Shown one piece after another: positions 35,510-44,170 of a stretch of 64,000 nucleotides of DNA. Numbering within the stretch: the stretch's first letter is position 1; each line of letters starts with the position of its first letter. A model generated the notes under the pieces. It was not told where the DNA came from. It saw only the letters and a program-made list of their open reading frames with translations, and made no database searches. Origin of the DNA: Methanoculleus chikugoensis (GTDB lineage Archaea > Halobacteriota > Methanomicrobia > Methanomicrobiales > Methanoculleaceae). Both the position numbers and the translations under genes were made by a program. The stretch covers positions 2,357,092 to 2,421,091 of the forward strand of contig NZ_AP019781.1 in assembly GCF_019669965.1 (NCBI RefSeq). The letters run 5' to 3'.

Positions 35510-35519
35510 TTTTATATCA
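35510..35519. promoter_or_regulatory. shared TATA box of divergent agu fusion and mntP
   Basis: GTTTTATATC on the plus strand reads GATATAAAAC on the minus strand. Both genes start within about 60 bases on either side, so one A+T core may serve both directions. Confidence 0.45.
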
Positions 35520-35570
35520 ACCGCCGGGCCATACCGTTATCCCGCACCGTGCCGAACCTCTCAGGAAGCA

Positions 35571-36128
35571 ATGGAGTTCGCGACGACTCTTCTCATCGCC
35601 GTCGGGCTTGCGATGGATGCATTTGCGGTCTCGATCAGCGGAGGCGCCGGTCTGCGGGAGGATCGACTCCGGTGGGCCGTCATTGCCGGAGCGCTCTTCG
35701 GCGGGTTCCAGGCAGGAATGCCGATGCTCGGGTGGCTCGGGGGGATGGGGCTCGCCTCGTTCGTCGGAACCTACGGCCCCTGGATCGCCTTCCTGCTGCT
35801 CGCCCTGATCGGCGGGAAGATGATCGCCGAGGCGGTGCGGGGTGACGGCGAGAGCGTCCGGTTCGAGAGCGGCACGGCCACCCTTCTGGTGCTCGCCGTC
35901 GCAACGAGTATCGACGCCCTCGCCGTCGGCGTCTCGTTTGCCGTGCTGGATATCCCGATCGTTTCACTCGCAATCACGATCGGCGTCGTCACCTTCGTCT
36001 TCTCCGCCGCCGGCGTGCTCCTCGGGAGCGCGTTCGGCCATATCATGGGGGAGAAGGCCGGCATCGTCGGCGGTATAATCCTTGTCGCGATCGGTCTACG
36101 GATCCTGCTCGAACACCTCTTCTTCTAA
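35571..36128 (+). CDS. mntP: MntP-type manganese efflux pump
   Basis: 185 aa membrane protein with six predicted helices. The conserved Asp motifs are [14 protein letters not shown] in helix 1 and [14 protein letters not shown] in helix 4, the paired halves of the family. The Gly-rich [15 protein letters not shown] and GKMIAEA follow the family pattern. It exports Mn2+ to limit toxicity. AGGAAGCA precedes the ATG. No manganese riboswitch-like sequence is evident in the short leader. The stop lies three bases from the convergent DUF362 gene. Confidence 0.93.
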   Translation: MEFATTLLIAVGLAMDAFAVSISGGAGLREDRLRWAVIAGALFGGFQAGMPMLGWLGGMGLASFVGTYGPWIAFLLLALIGGKMIAEAVRGDGESVRFESGTATLLVLAVATSIDALAVGVSFAVLDIPIVSLAITIGVVTFVFSAAGVLLGSAFGHIMGEKAGIVGGIILVAIGLRILLEHLFF

Positions 36129-36131
36129 GCC

Positions 36132-37052
36132 TCAGGCGGTCTCGTCCAGGATCCGCCGCATATCGAGGACGAGGTTTTTGCTCTCAGAGTCGAGCGCGAC
36201 GAGCCGGAGATCCCCGGCCGACTTAACGCCGACCCCGAGTTGTGCAGCCCGGGAAACGGTATCCATTGCGAATATCCGGCCCTGCATCACCTCCGGCGTC
36301 GAGCCGTAGTGCCGGAGAAGCGCGATCCCGGCGGCATCGAGGGCGACCCGGTCGGTGCTCGCGAGGATGACGTTCGGAGCGATACGGCTCCCCCGCTCTG
36401 GCCCCCCGGTCGAGAACCCCTCCGTCGCGTCCATGACGGCGACGTCGCAGGGGCAGAACCGGCTGATCTCGGCGACCATCCTCCTCTGGTGCGGCGACGA
36501 ATGCAGCTCCGCCATGTAGTTGTAGCCGTCCCCCGGGTTCCTCGCCGCCACTGCTCCGACCGTGTTCTTCAGGGAGAGGGAGACGTGGCCGCCGAACCGG
36601 TGCGTCTTCAGGCAGCAGGTCTGGACCACCGCATCGGCCTCCCGGAAGAGCCGGGCGACCAGGAACCCGCGCTCCCAGTGAAGGCCGTCCGGCGGGATCG
36701 CCTCCCATCCCTCCACGGGAAGCGAGTCGAGCACCCTCACCTCCGCACCCACCCGGGCCGCTACCCCGGCAGCGCCCCGGTTCTTCAGCACCCGGGCGGT
36801 CTTTCCCATCCCGCTCCGCTCGCCGAGCACGACCGACCGGGCACCGGCGTCGCGGACCTGCGAAAGGATCGCCTCCAGCATATCGGGATGGGTCGTCGCG
36901 GGGAACGGATCGTCGCTGTTGAAGTTCGCTTTGACCGCAACGGCCTTTCCGTCGAGGGAGGAGAGATCGATCTCGCGCCAGAGCGCCTCGACGGCATGGG
37001 AGCGATCGGATGCATCGATGACGTAGACTTCTGATGCCGCGGGGGATGCCAT
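36132..37052 (-). CDS. DUF362 domain protein
   Basis: 306 aa. DUF362 signatures are KANFNSDDPFPATTHPDML, VVLGERSGMGKTARVL, CCLKTHRFGGHVSLSLKNTV and a C-terminal DRVALDAAGIALLRHYG. Many DUF362 proteins carry a pair of 4Fe-4S clusters at the C-terminus, and this one does not. Function is unproven. A TATA box at about 37074-37083 (CTTTTATAGG on the minus strand) is 27 bases before the ATG at 37052, so the mRNA is probably leaderless and longer upstream readings are excluded. It is soluble and without a signal peptide. Confidence 0.85.
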   Translation of the reverse strand: MASPAASEVYVIDASDRSHAVEALWREIDLSSLDGKAVAVKANFNSDDPFPATTHPDMLEAILSQVRDAGARSVVLGERSGMGKTARVLKNRGAAGVAARVGAEVRVLDSLPVEGWEAIPPDGLHWERGFLVARLFREADAVVQTCCLKTHRFGGHVSLSLKNTVGAVAARNPGDGYNYMAELHSSPHQRRMVAEISRFCPCDVAVMDATEGFSTGGPERGSRIAPNVILASTDRVALDAAGIALLRHYGSTPEVMQGRIFAMDTVSRAAQLGVGVKSAGDLRLVALDSESKNLVLDMRRILDETA

Positions 37053-37351
37053 GCGCGCAGAGTGCCACGACAACCTATAAAAGTCTATGCCGGCAGTCCG
37101 GATCGAGATAACATGACCGATTTGCAGGCATTCGCGTTTGCAGGGGGCGGGGATCGCGGCAGGTTCCGGCACCGTGGGCGGGCGGATCCATGCGCCACAT
37201 TCGACACGTATAAGAGCACCCCGAGCGCAATACGTAGTAAACCTCACGACAATCGTAGAGATCGCGCATCTCGCGTGGAATGCTTCCGGAAGGCACGAAG
37301 CCCCGCGCCCGGTGTCTCTGGAAGAGTAAGAGGTATGAGGCCAGTATTAAC
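37053..37351. other. 299-base divergent spacer
   Basis: Holds the DUF362 promoter at 37074-37083. CGTATAAGAG near 37207 is a weak TATA candidate for the plus-strand zinc-ribbon gene. No small gene or hairpin convinces me. Confidence 0.35.
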
Positions 37352-37807
37352 ATGACTTCCAGAATGCATACCCCCCACACCACCTGTCCCAGCTGCCACG
37401 AAGAGGTCTACCTGGACGAACTCGTGGGTGGGCGCTGCCCCCTCTGCGGGTATTCCCTCGATGAAGACGACGGAACGTGCAGCGAGTACGAGGAGACCAT
37501 AGAGCGCTCTGACCTCGGGTGGATGATCTTTCAATTCTATGTCTTCAAGCGGTTCTGCAGCGAGGGAGCAAATCCGCTCCAGGTCATGCAGATCCTCTCC
37601 CGGTACGAGGAGCTCACCCAGTGCAATCCCGCCGACGCGGAGAAGATGCAGTTCACTCTGGAAGTTCCGATGAGCCGCTGGGAACGGCTGCTCCCGAAGA
37701 GATGCGAAAAATGCGGGAGAATATTCATCCTGGGCGGCAAAGCCGTAATCTCGGGAGACCTCGCGGCCCCCGAACACGTAAAAACGTATACCTGCCCGTC
37801 CTGCTGA
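37352..37807 (+). CDS. small zinc-ribbon protein, unknown role
   Basis: 151 aa. An N-terminal zinc ribbon (CPSCHEEVYLDELVGGRCPLCG, with two CxxC pairs about 15 residues apart) is followed by a helical middle with FQFYVFKRFCSEG. A second ribbon at the C-terminus has CEKCGRIFILGG and a terminal YTCPSC. Two ribbons at opposite ends suggest a nucleic-acid- or protein-binding adaptor. I do not recognise the family. The ATG at 37352 is the most likely start; a GAGG motif lies 11 bases upstream. It shares no operon. The stop abuts the convergent proS gene. Confidence 0.75.
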   Translation: MTSRMHTPHTTCPSCHEEVYLDELVGGRCPLCGYSLDEDDGTCSEYEETIERSDLGWMIFQFYVFKRFCSEGANPLQVMQILSRYEELTQCNPADAEKMQFTLEVPMSRWERLLPKRCEKCGRIFILGGKAVISGDLAAPEHVKTYTCPSC

Positions 37808-39241
37808 TCAGTAGGTCCGGGCAACCAGGGCGGACGTGCCTTCGCCTCCACAGGCGATGCACGGGCCGTCCGAGACGGCAATCAGGTCCGAGCGGATCTC
37901 GGAACCGAGGACGCTTGCATCCACCGCCGCCTCAATCTTTTCTGCGCACTCCTGCGAACCGCACCAGTGAACGACCGCAACCCCGCTCTTCACCGCCTCG
38001 GCGGTCTCCTCAAGCGTCGCGGCAGCGGTTATCCGGTCGGCCATCGCCTGCTTCGCCGCCTGCGAGAGATCCTCCCCGAACGCTCCAAGGACGGAGTTGA
38101 TCCCTTCGACGACGCCCCGTCGGTCGAGCGTGGTCTTTTTGCCCGTGCGGGTGACGGCGATGACCGTGTTCGCATCGATGTCCCGCGGCCCGACCTCGAT
38201 CCGCAGCGGGACGCCGCGCATCTCCCAGTGGTAGTACTTCGCGCCCGGCCGCATATCCCGGGCATCGAGCTTCACGGCGAACCCGGCGTCGCGGAGCTCC
38301 GTTTCAAGCGCCGCGGCCGACGCGAGCACCTCGTCGCGCCGCTTCCCGACGATGATCGGCACGATGACGATCTCGATCGGCGCAACCTCCGGGGGCAGCA
38401 CGAGTCCCTTATCGTCGCCGTGGACGCTTATCGTGGCCGCAATCGACCGCTCGGAGATGCCGTAGCAGGTCTGGCAGGCGTACTGCCGCTCGCCGTTCGC
38501 GTCCTCGTAGGTGATGGCGTAGGTGCGGGAGAAGTGGTCGCCGAGCATGTGCACCGTCCCGATCTGGAGCGTCTTGCCGTCGGGCATGATGGTATCGACC
38601 GCGATGGTGTAGTCGGCGCCCGGGAACTTGTCCCAGTCCGGACGGCGGGAGAGGATCACCGGGACGCGGAGGCTGTCGTAGAACTCCTTATAGAGGCCGA
38701 GCGCGATCTCGACCTGCGCCTCTGCCTCCTCCCGCGTCGCGTGCACGGTATGCGCCTCTTTAAACGACGTGATCTCCCGGAGACGGATGAGCGGGCGGGT
38801 ATGTTTCGTCTCGTAGCGGAACGTATTGACGATCTGGTAGAGTTTCAGGGGCAGATCCGTGTGCGACCGGATCCAGAGGGAGTACATCGGGTAGATGGCG
38901 GTCTCGCTCGTCGGCCGGAGGGCAAGCGGCACGTCGAGCTCGCTCGTGCCGCCGTGGGTGACCCAGTAGACCTCGTCCTCGAAGCCCTTGATATGCTCGG
39001 CCTCCTTCATGAACTCGGTCTTCGGGATGAGGAGCGGAAACATCGTCTCAGCGTGGTCGCGGTCCATCAGGTCCCGGAGTATCCCATACGCACGCTTCCG
39101 GATGCCGAACCCGTGGGGGTACCAGACGTACAGCCCCTTGACCGGGTAGCGGACGTCCATGATCTCGGCTCGCCAGAGAATCTCGTTGTACCACTCGGAA
39201 AAATTCTCTTTCCGGGGAAGTGCTCCTGTATCTTCTTCCAT
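37808..39241 (-). CDS. proS: prolyl-tRNA synthetase, archaeal type
   Basis: 477 aa class II synthetase of the archaeal/eukaryotic form, without the bacterial editing insert. Motif 2 is in [38 protein letters not shown] is the ProS signature. The C-terminal extension (from about residue 400) ends in the aromatic RTY, as in family members whose terminal Tyr contacts the active site, and includes [11 protein letters not shown] and CIACGG cysteines of the zinc-binding tail. It lies 35 bases after the DUF95 gene and may be the last gene of a three-gene operon. Confidence 0.96.
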   Translation of the reverse strand: MEEDTGALPRKENFSEWYNEILWRAEIMDVRYPVKGLYVWYPHGFGIRKRAYGILRDLMDRDHAETMFPLLIPKTEFMKEAEHIKGFEDEVYWVTHGGTSELDVPLALRPTSETAIYPMYSLWIRSHTDLPLKLYQIVNTFRYETKHTRPLIRLREITSFKEAHTVHATREEAEAQVEIALGLYKEFYDSLRVPVILSRRPDWDKFPGADYTIAVDTIMPDGKTLQIGTVHMLGDHFSRTYAITYEDANGERQYACQTCYGISERSIAATISVHGDDKGLVLPPEVAPIEIVIVPIIVGKRRDEVLASAAALETELRDAGFAVKLDARDMRPGAKYYHWEMRGVPLRIEVGPRDIDANTVIAVTRTGKKTTLDRRGVVEGINSVLGAFGEDLSQAAKQAMADRITAAATLEETAEAVKSGVAVVHWCGSQECAEKIEAAVDASVLGSEIRSDLIAVSDGPCIACGGEGTSALVARTY

Positions 39242-39276
39242 CCGACTCGTACCTCAAAACCTATCGATCTGCCTCT

Positions 39277-39843
39277 CTAAGCTATCATACTTAGGATTGC
39301 CGGCGTAATAAATGCCTCTACGACCGCGGCGACCGCGAGGAGCGGGACGACTACCCGGAGAAAGAGCCGGGCAAGAGGCAGGGCTTCCGCGGCGGCATCG
39401 GCCGTGCCGTGCCATTCGGCGATGAGCTCCCTCCCGAGGAGGAGACCGAGGCCTCCCGCGATGAGGAAGGCGGGGATCTCGAAGATGCCATGGGGGACGA
39501 GCGCCGCCGCAATGAAGAGCATCCCCTGCTGCTGCCGCACGAGCTCCGTCAACGCGCCGATCAAGAGGCCGTTGACCGAGAGGATCAGCATCGTGACCAC
39601 CCCGAGAGAGGCTCCCCCGAGGAAGAGGAGGAGACAGGCGACCAGGTTGTTCAGGAAGAGTTTCCCCGCAAGGACCGCCGGGGGGTCGGAGAGGAGATCG
39701 CCTATCACCTGCTCGGCAAAGAGGGTCGCGGCCTCTGCCCCTATGCCCGGGTCGCGGGCCACGACAACGACACCGATGCCGATCGAGACCGCGAAGAGGA
39801 CGGCCGCGAAGATCGTGGACCGGGCAAGCGATGCCTCAGACAT
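39277..39843 (-). CDS. SpoIIM/DUF95 family membrane protein
   Basis: 188 aa with about five membrane helices. Family features are FAEQVIGDLLSDPP followed by FLNNLVACLLLFLGGASLGV, MLFIAAALVPHGIFEIPAFL (the conserved PHG-x-x-E motif) and a C-terminal hydrophobic helix. Archaeal members of this family are widespread but uncharacterised; in Bacillus SpoIIM works in septal peptidoglycan remodelling, which is not applicable here. It overlaps the DUF63 gene by eight bases, so translation is coupled. Confidence 0.88.
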   Translation of the reverse strand: MSEASLARSTIFAAVLFAVSIGIGVVVVARDPGIGAEAATLFAEQVIGDLLSDPPAVLAGKLFLNNLVACLLLFLGGASLGVVTMLILSVNGLLIGALTELVRQQQGMLFIAAALVPHGIFEIPAFLIAGGLGLLLGRELIAEWHGTADAAAEALPLARLFLRVVVPLLAVAAVVEAFITPAILSMIA

Positions 39844-40681
39844 GGAGCACCATCCGCGCGAGATCGCGTATCCCCGGCGCCATGCCGACGACGATCATGG
39901 CGAGCAGAATGAGGTGCCAGAGATCGGGATTTCCTTCGCGCCGGTACACCTCGAGGACGTAGACGGCGGGGACGAGCACCGCGAGCTTCAGGAGGAACAT
40001 CGAGAACGCGGTGCCGGTCGCATCGATCAGGGCTCCACCCACGACGTGCTGCTCCACGTAGTGGACAGGGTGGATGTCGATCCCGTAACTCGTGGCGCTT
40101 GCGTCCAGCATGTGGCCGAAGATGAGGAGTTTGTAGAGAATGTGTGAGGCATAGTCCCACTTCAGCACGTACACGAAGAATGCCCAGAGGGCGAGCGACG
40201 TAACAGAGGCAAGCACCAGGATGACGGCGAGGACGTCGAGCGCGATCGTCGTCTCGGTAAGACCGAACCAGACGAGCGCCGCTGTGGCGAGAAGACAGGC
40301 GGCGATCCCCGCCCCCGCGTAGAAGCGGCTGTAGCGCTTGACAAGCCCGGCGTTCTCCGCGATTTTTCCGGCAAAGAGAGCGATTACCGCAACCGCAAAG
40401 ATCGAGAAGAAGATCAGGGGCGTAATCAGGAGGAACCGGAGGTCGGAGGCGATCATCCCGGTATCCTCGACAACCCGGAGAAGCCCACCGAGTACGACGA
40501 AAGGCAGGGTTGCAAGCACCAGCTCGTCGTCGATAGCAATCTTATACCGCCGGAGCCCCCGATAGACAAGGTAGACTGCTGCGATGAGGATCAGGGCATA
40601 GGTCAACGTATCGACGAGCGTATACGCCTCGCCGTAACGGATGGGATCGATGTAGTATTTGTAGAGGAACTCCCTAATCAT
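39836..40681 (-). CDS. DUF63 family membrane protein
   Basis: 281 aa with about seven to eight hydrophobic segments. The N-terminal REFLYKYYIDPIRYGEAYTL and VVLGGLLRVVEDTG are family hallmarks, with DASATSYGIDIHPVHYVEQH near residue 190, a His/Asp-rich loop that could be catalytic. Archaea-specific family of unknown function. It is followed by the SpoIIM-like gene (eight-base overlap), and its ATG is only 11 bases from the divergent egsA ATG. A TTTATG box at about 40707-40714 on the minus strand lies within the egsA coding region at promoter distance. Confidence 0.88.
   Translation of the reverse strand: MIREFLYKYYIDPIRYGEAYTLVDTLTYALILIAAVYLVYRGLRRYKIAIDDELVLATLPFVVLGGLLRVVEDTGMIASDLRFLLITPLIFFSIFAVAVIALFAGKIAENAGLVKRYSRFYAGAGIAACLLATAALVWFGLTETTIALDVLAVILVLASVTSLALWAFFVYVLKWDYASHILYKLLIFGHMLDASATSYGIDIHPVHYVEQHVVGGALIDATGTAFSMFLLKLAVLVPAVYVLEVYRREGNPDLWHLILLAMIVVGMAPGIRDLARMVLHV
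40653..40661 (+). promoter_or_regulatory. candidate TATA box of egsA, inside DUF63 gene
   Basis: GTAGTATTTG on the plus strand lies 30-40 bases before the egsA ATG at 40693 and within the first codons of the divergent DUF63 gene. The leader would be about 10 bases. Confidence 0.4.
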
Positions 40682-40692
40682 TGTTGATCTAA

Positions 40693-41775
40693 ATGAGCGC
40701 AGACCGCATAAACCTACTCAGAACCAAGGTCTTCGACAAGTCGAAATGGATGCAGCTCCCCCGTGACGTCGTCATCGGCCACGACGTCATCGAGCAGATC
40801 CCGGCTGTCTGCGAAGACCTTGCCCTCGGCGACTCTGTGCTCATCGTATCGGGAGGCCGGACACGGGACGTCGCCGGGAAGAGGGTCGAGGCGCTCCTTT
40901 CCGGCTCCTACGATATCGCGACGTTCGCCGCGGGTGAAGGCGGTCCTCTCGAGACGATCAGGAAGGCCGAGGCGGCGGCGGCAACGGCGGGGTTCGTCAT
41001 CGGCGTCGGCGGAGGCCGGATCATCGACATGGCGAAGATCGCTTCCTACAACACCGACCGCCACTTCATCAGCATCCCCACCGCCGCATCGCACGACGGG
41101 ATCGCTTCATCGCGCGCCTCGGTTCCGACCGCCGAGGGGAACGTCTCGCTCGCGGCCGAACCCCCCATCGCCGTCGTCGCCGACACCGCCGTCATCGCGT
41201 CGGCGCCCCACCGGCTGCTGGCGTCCGGGTGCGCGGATATCATCGCGAACTACACCGCAATCCTCGACTGGGAACTCTCCCACCGTCTCCGGGGCGAACC
41301 GCTCTCGGAGTACGCGCTGACCCTCTCCCGGATGACCGCCGAGATCCTCTTTAAGAACGCCGACCTCATCAAACCTCACTCCGAGGAGAGCGCCTGGCTC
41401 GTGACGAAAGCGCTGGTTTCTTCAGGCGTCGCGATGAGTATCGCCGGGTCGTCCCGACCCGGGAGCGGTGGCGAGCACAAGTTCTCCCACGCGCTGGAAC
41501 AGCTCGCGCCGGGGAAGGGGCTCCACGGGGAGAAGTGCGGAATCGGGGCGATCATCACGATGTACCTCCACGGCGGGGACTGGGAGGGGATCCGCGACTC
41601 GCTGAAAACGATCGGCGCACCGACGACCCCCGCCGAGATCGGGGTCGACGACGAGACGGCGGTTGCGGCGCTGCTCGCCGCACGGACGATCCGGCCGGAA
41701 CGGTTCACCATCCTGGATATGGGACTGACCGAGGAGTCGGCGCGGGATCTGGTGAAGATGCTCTACCGGGAGTGA
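40693..41775 (+). CDS. egsA: NAD(P)-dependent glycerol-1-phosphate dehydrogenase
   Basis: 360 aa. Reduces dihydroxyacetone phosphate to sn-glycerol-1-phosphate, the backbone of archaeal ether lipids. It belongs to the iron/zinc-dependent alcohol dehydrogenase superfamily. GVGGGRIIDMAKIASYN is the NAD-binding Gly loop, ISIPTAASHDGIASSRASV the family signature with metal-ligand Asp, and SRPGSGGEHKFSHAL and LHGEKCGIGAIITMYLHGG supply the His metal ligands. Full length and intact. UPF0179 follows six bases later. Confidence 0.96.
   Translation: MSADRINLLRTKVFDKSKWMQLPRDVVIGHDVIEQIPAVCEDLALGDSVLIVSGGRTRDVAGKRVEALLSGSYDIATFAAGEGGPLETIRKAEAAAATAGFVIGVGGGRIIDMAKIASYNTDRHFISIPTAASHDGIASSRASVPTAEGNVSLAAEPPIAVVADTAVIASAPHRLLASGCADIIANYTAILDWELSHRLRGEPLSEYALTLSRMTAEILFKNADLIKPHSEESAWLVTKALVSSGVAMSIAGSSRPGSGGEHKFSHALEQLAPGKGLHGEKCGIGAIITMYLHGGDWEGIRDSLKTIGAPTTPAEIGVDDETAVAALLAARTIRPERFTILDMGLTEESARDLVKMLYRE
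40707..40714 (-). promoter_or_regulatory. candidate TATA box of DUF63 gene, inside egsA
   Basis: GTTTATGC on the minus strand lies about 27 bases before the DUF63 ATG at 40681 and inside the first codons of egsA. It fits a leaderless transcript. Confidence 0.4.
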
Positions 41776-41781
41776 GGAGAG

Positions 41782-42234
41782 ATGGCGAAAGGGAAGACAA
41801 AGGTGACGCTGATCGGGACGAAACTCGCAAAGCAGGGGCTTGATTTCGTATACGAAGGCGATTCGTGCCCGGAGTGCGAGAACTGCAGGGTCCGCAAGGC
41901 CTGCCACAACCTGCAGCCGGGCAGGAAGTACCGCGTTGCCGCCGTCCGCACGAACACCCGGCACGACTGCCCCGTCCACCACGAGGCGGTGATCGCGGTC
42001 GACGTCATGGAGGCCCCCCTCGTCGCGCTGATCGGTGCCGATATGGCGATAGCGAACTCGAGGATCAGCTACGAGTTCTCCTGCCCGAGAACCGGGTGCC
42101 GGAGTTACCGGCTCTGCCGTCCCGACGGCATCATCGAGGGGGAGAAGTACGTCGTCGGGGAGGTTCTCGGCAACGCTCCCGACGTCTGCGAGCGGGGCCG
42201 GGCACTGAAACTGGTGGAACTCCGGCCGGTGTGA
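41782..42234 (+). CDS. UPF0179 family protein
   Basis: 150 aa archaeal protein. It has a cysteine-rich core, SCPECENCRVRKACHNLQPG, and a second set with CPRTGCRSYRLCRPDG, probably binding metal. KVTLIGTKLAKQGLDFVYEG and the C-terminal GRALKLVELRPV are conserved family ends. Function is unknown. It follows egsA with a six-base gap and GGAGAG before its ATG, so the two are co-transcribed. Confidence 0.9.
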   Translation: MAKGKTKVTLIGTKLAKQGLDFVYEGDSCPECENCRVRKACHNLQPGRKYRVAAVRTNTRHDCPVHHEAVIAVDVMEAPLVALIGADMAIANSRISYEFSCPRTGCRSYRLCRPDGIIEGEKYVVGEVLGNAPDVCERGRALKLVELRPV

Positions 42235-42960
42235 CGGCTCTTTGCGAGACCTCGCCCGTACCTGCTCTGGTATTTTTCTCAACCCCTCATCCAGATCGCG
42301 GCGGATGCTCCGCCACGATGGTGATGGGAGTTGCAGGGAAATTTACGAAAGGGTTCACAAGGGGCGGGGAATGCCCCTATACCCTTCTTCGGCAACCCCC
42401 ACTCCGCCCGCGCCTTCGGCGCTCCTCCCCCGCCCCCTCCCGGGGGCAGGGGCAGTGCGTGGCGATAGCCGGAGAAAGCCGTGCTTCCGGAAACGAGCCG
42501 GGGAATCACCCTTCTCCCGGCATCTCCCCATGCAGTGGACTGTGGGGACTACGCACCTTCGGTGCTCGTGCTCCTGCCCTTCGGCCAGTCGCATATCGCC
42601 ATCGGGGGTGGGGCCGACGGGGAGGGGGGCTCGCCCCCCTCCCCTGTCTCCATCGCGTATGCTCTCCTGTGTAACCTCTCCTCCTCCCGCGCTGGAAGGG
42701 GCAGTCATGGCGATGTCTAGTGAGCAACCGTGCACGGCTCTTCTCCAGAGTCTCCCCACGCTTCCGGCGCGAGGCCGCTACAATGCAGATGATACATACT
42801 CTGTAAACGGCGGAGGAAATTGCAGTAAATACTGTGAAAGGACTTGCAAAGGGAGATCTAACGCACTTCACGGGCTTATTTTACTCCAGGGGCAGGGGCT
42901 ACGGGCACCCGATCCTGATTCTGAAGGAAACTGGTAGAGAGCCATCAGGTTCCCGGACCC
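42235..42960. other. 726-base gene-free stretch
   Basis: This stretch contains the long repeat described at 42360-42825 and otherwise shows no convincing gene. Open frames on both strands are low-complexity (Pro/Arg/Ser-rich) and the same peptides recur at the second repeat copy. TGTAAACGG and TAAATACTG near 42810-42830 are A+T-rich but unassigned. Confidence 0.6.
42360..42825. repeat. long intergenic repeat, copy A
   Basis: Module Y (42360-42710) matches the reverse complement of 53170-53560. Within it 42530-42611 is identical to 53266-53347 (inverted) except for one base, and 42395-42456 matches 53464-53525 with one difference. Module X (42722-42825) matches 53618-53715 in direct orientation, with lower identity. 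G+C-rich hairpins such as CGCGCCTTCGGCGC and GCACCTTCGGTGC are frequent. No transposase or terminal repeat is seen. Confidence 0.8.
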
Positions 42961-43833
42961 CTAAGCCCGGCTCACCCCTGCGAGCCGCCGGGCGAGATCG
43001 ACGATCTCCTCCCGGTCGCGGAGCGCGGCGAGCCACGACCCGGGGATCGCCTCGAACCCGTACCGCGCCCCGGCAAGCCCGCCGACGATCGCGCCGACGG
43101 TATCGGCGTCGCCCCCGAGATTGACCGCCGTGACCACCGCTTCGCGGAAGGAGACGGCGTCCATGAAGACCCTGACGGCGCAGTGGGTGCAGAGGACGGC
43201 GTCGAGCGACGGCTCCGGCGGATACGCCCAGTAGTCCTCGAGGGGCCCGCGGAGTTCACGATCCTCGCAGGCGGCAAGCGCCCGGTCGAAGGCCACGGGA
43301 ACCTCTTCCCCCCGGCAGATCCCGCTGACCATCCGGTTGACGAACGCCGAAGCCTCGCCGGCGGCGGGGTCGAAGTGCGTCACGCGGGATGCGGCGAGGC
43401 TCGCCTCCCGCACCTCTCCGGGCGGGTAGAAGATGCCGAGCGGGATGCCGCGCATGACGCTCCCGTTGCTCCGGCTCCCGCCCCGCTCCTCGTGCGCCAT
43501 CCTTGCAGCGACAGTAGGCGCGACACCCGCCTCAATGAGATCGAGGACGGCACGGGACGTCGGCCCGAAGAACTCCGGGTGGGCGTGGTACACCCGAACC
43601 AGGCGGCGGGCGAAGTCCGCCGAGTCGAATCCCCCGCACGCAAGAAGGGTCTGCGCCAGGGCTGACGCCTGGAGGGTGTCGTCGGTATACTGGCCCGCAG
43701 AGACGTTGTGAATTCCGCCTCCCTGCATCTCCGTTACGGCCAACGGAGCCGGCGGAAGACCTTCCAGGGGCGCGCCCAGCGCATCGCCGATTGCGAGCCC
43801 TACGAGCGCCCCGACCGCCCGCATCTTGTGCAT
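42961..43833 (-). CDS. ADP-ribosylglycohydrolase family protein
   Basis: 290 aa DraG/ARH fold. These enzymes remove ADP-ribose from proteins or nucleic acids using two Mg2+ ions. The ligand motifs are GLAIGDALGAPLEG, GQYTDDTLQASALAQ (T-D-D triad) and LGGDADTVGAIVGGLAGARYG (D-x-D-T) near residue 245. All are intact. The substrate is not known; no DraT or nif genes are nearby. The start may be 43833 or the next Met at 43824. TATAATTTG on the minus strand about 25 bases upstream suggests a leaderless transcript. Diverges from UPF0058 over 67 bases. Confidence 0.9.
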   Translation of the reverse strand: MHKMRAVGALVGLAIGDALGAPLEGLPPAPLAVTEMQGGGIHNVSAGQYTDDTLQASALAQTLLACGGFDSADFARRLVRVYHAHPEFFGPTSRAVLDLIEAGVAPTVAARMAHEERGGSRSNGSVMRGIPLGIFYPPGEVREASLAASRVTHFDPAAGEASAFVNRMVSGICRGEEVPVAFDRALAACEDRELRGPLEDYWAYPPEPSLDAVLCTHCAVRVFMDAVSFREAVVTAVNLGGDADTVGAIVGGLAGARYGFEAIPGSWLAALRDREEIVDLARRLAGVSRA

Positions 43834-43849
43834 ATAAAAAGATCACCAA

Positions 43850-43860
43850 CAAATTATATC
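43850..43860. promoter_or_regulatory. bidirectional TATA core
   Basis: AAATTATATC on the plus strand gives a start about 20 bases before the UPF0058 GTG; its complement GATATAATTT serves the ADP-ribosylglycohydrolase. Confidence 0.45.
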
Positions 43861-43900
43861 TACCCGCGGACAGTAGTATTCTTCGAGGAAAGGTGATATC

Positions 43901-44167
43901 GTGCAAAAGGAAGAGCTGCTCCACTTACACATGCTATTAGTCCACATCAGGAAGTACTACGAAAGCACGACGGGGGAGGATGTCCCGACCGACCAGTATA
44001 ACGCTCTCCACATCTCACCCGTCCATATCCACAAGAATAAGGTCACACACAAGAAAGCAATTCTAACGCTCGGGAGCGAGATCATCCACCACATACGGGC
44101 CAATCACAATCCTTACATCGAATACCATGCCGATTTTCAGTCCGAACGTATTGCAACCGAACACTAA
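43901..44167 (+). CDS. UPF0058 family protein
   Basis: 88 aa small helical archaeal protein. QKEELLHLHMLLVHIRKYYE and YNALHISPVHIHKNKVTHKK carry the conserved His residues of the family. Its role is unknown; it is common next to translation or RNA-modification genes. Starts with GTG at 43901, with GAGGAAAGGTGAT upstream. The elp3 gene starts three bases after its stop, so it opens the plus-strand cluster that runs to 49719. Confidence 0.9.
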   Translation: MQKEELLHLHMLLVHIRKYYESTTGEDVPTDQYNALHISPVHIHKNKVTHKKAILTLGSEIIHHIRANHNPYIEYHADFQSERIATEH

Positions 44168-44170
44168 ACG

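Noticed and set aside
42360-42825. Possible insertion sequence at the long repeat
   Set aside because: No transposase frame, no terminal inverted repeat and no target duplication could be seen.
42242-42937. 231-residue open frame, and similar ones on both strands, in repeat copy A
   Set aside because: Pro/Ser/Arg-rich, no start signal, and the only peptide shared with copy B comes from the near-identical repeat DNA. Both reading directions are open, as expected of GC-rich non-coding DNA.
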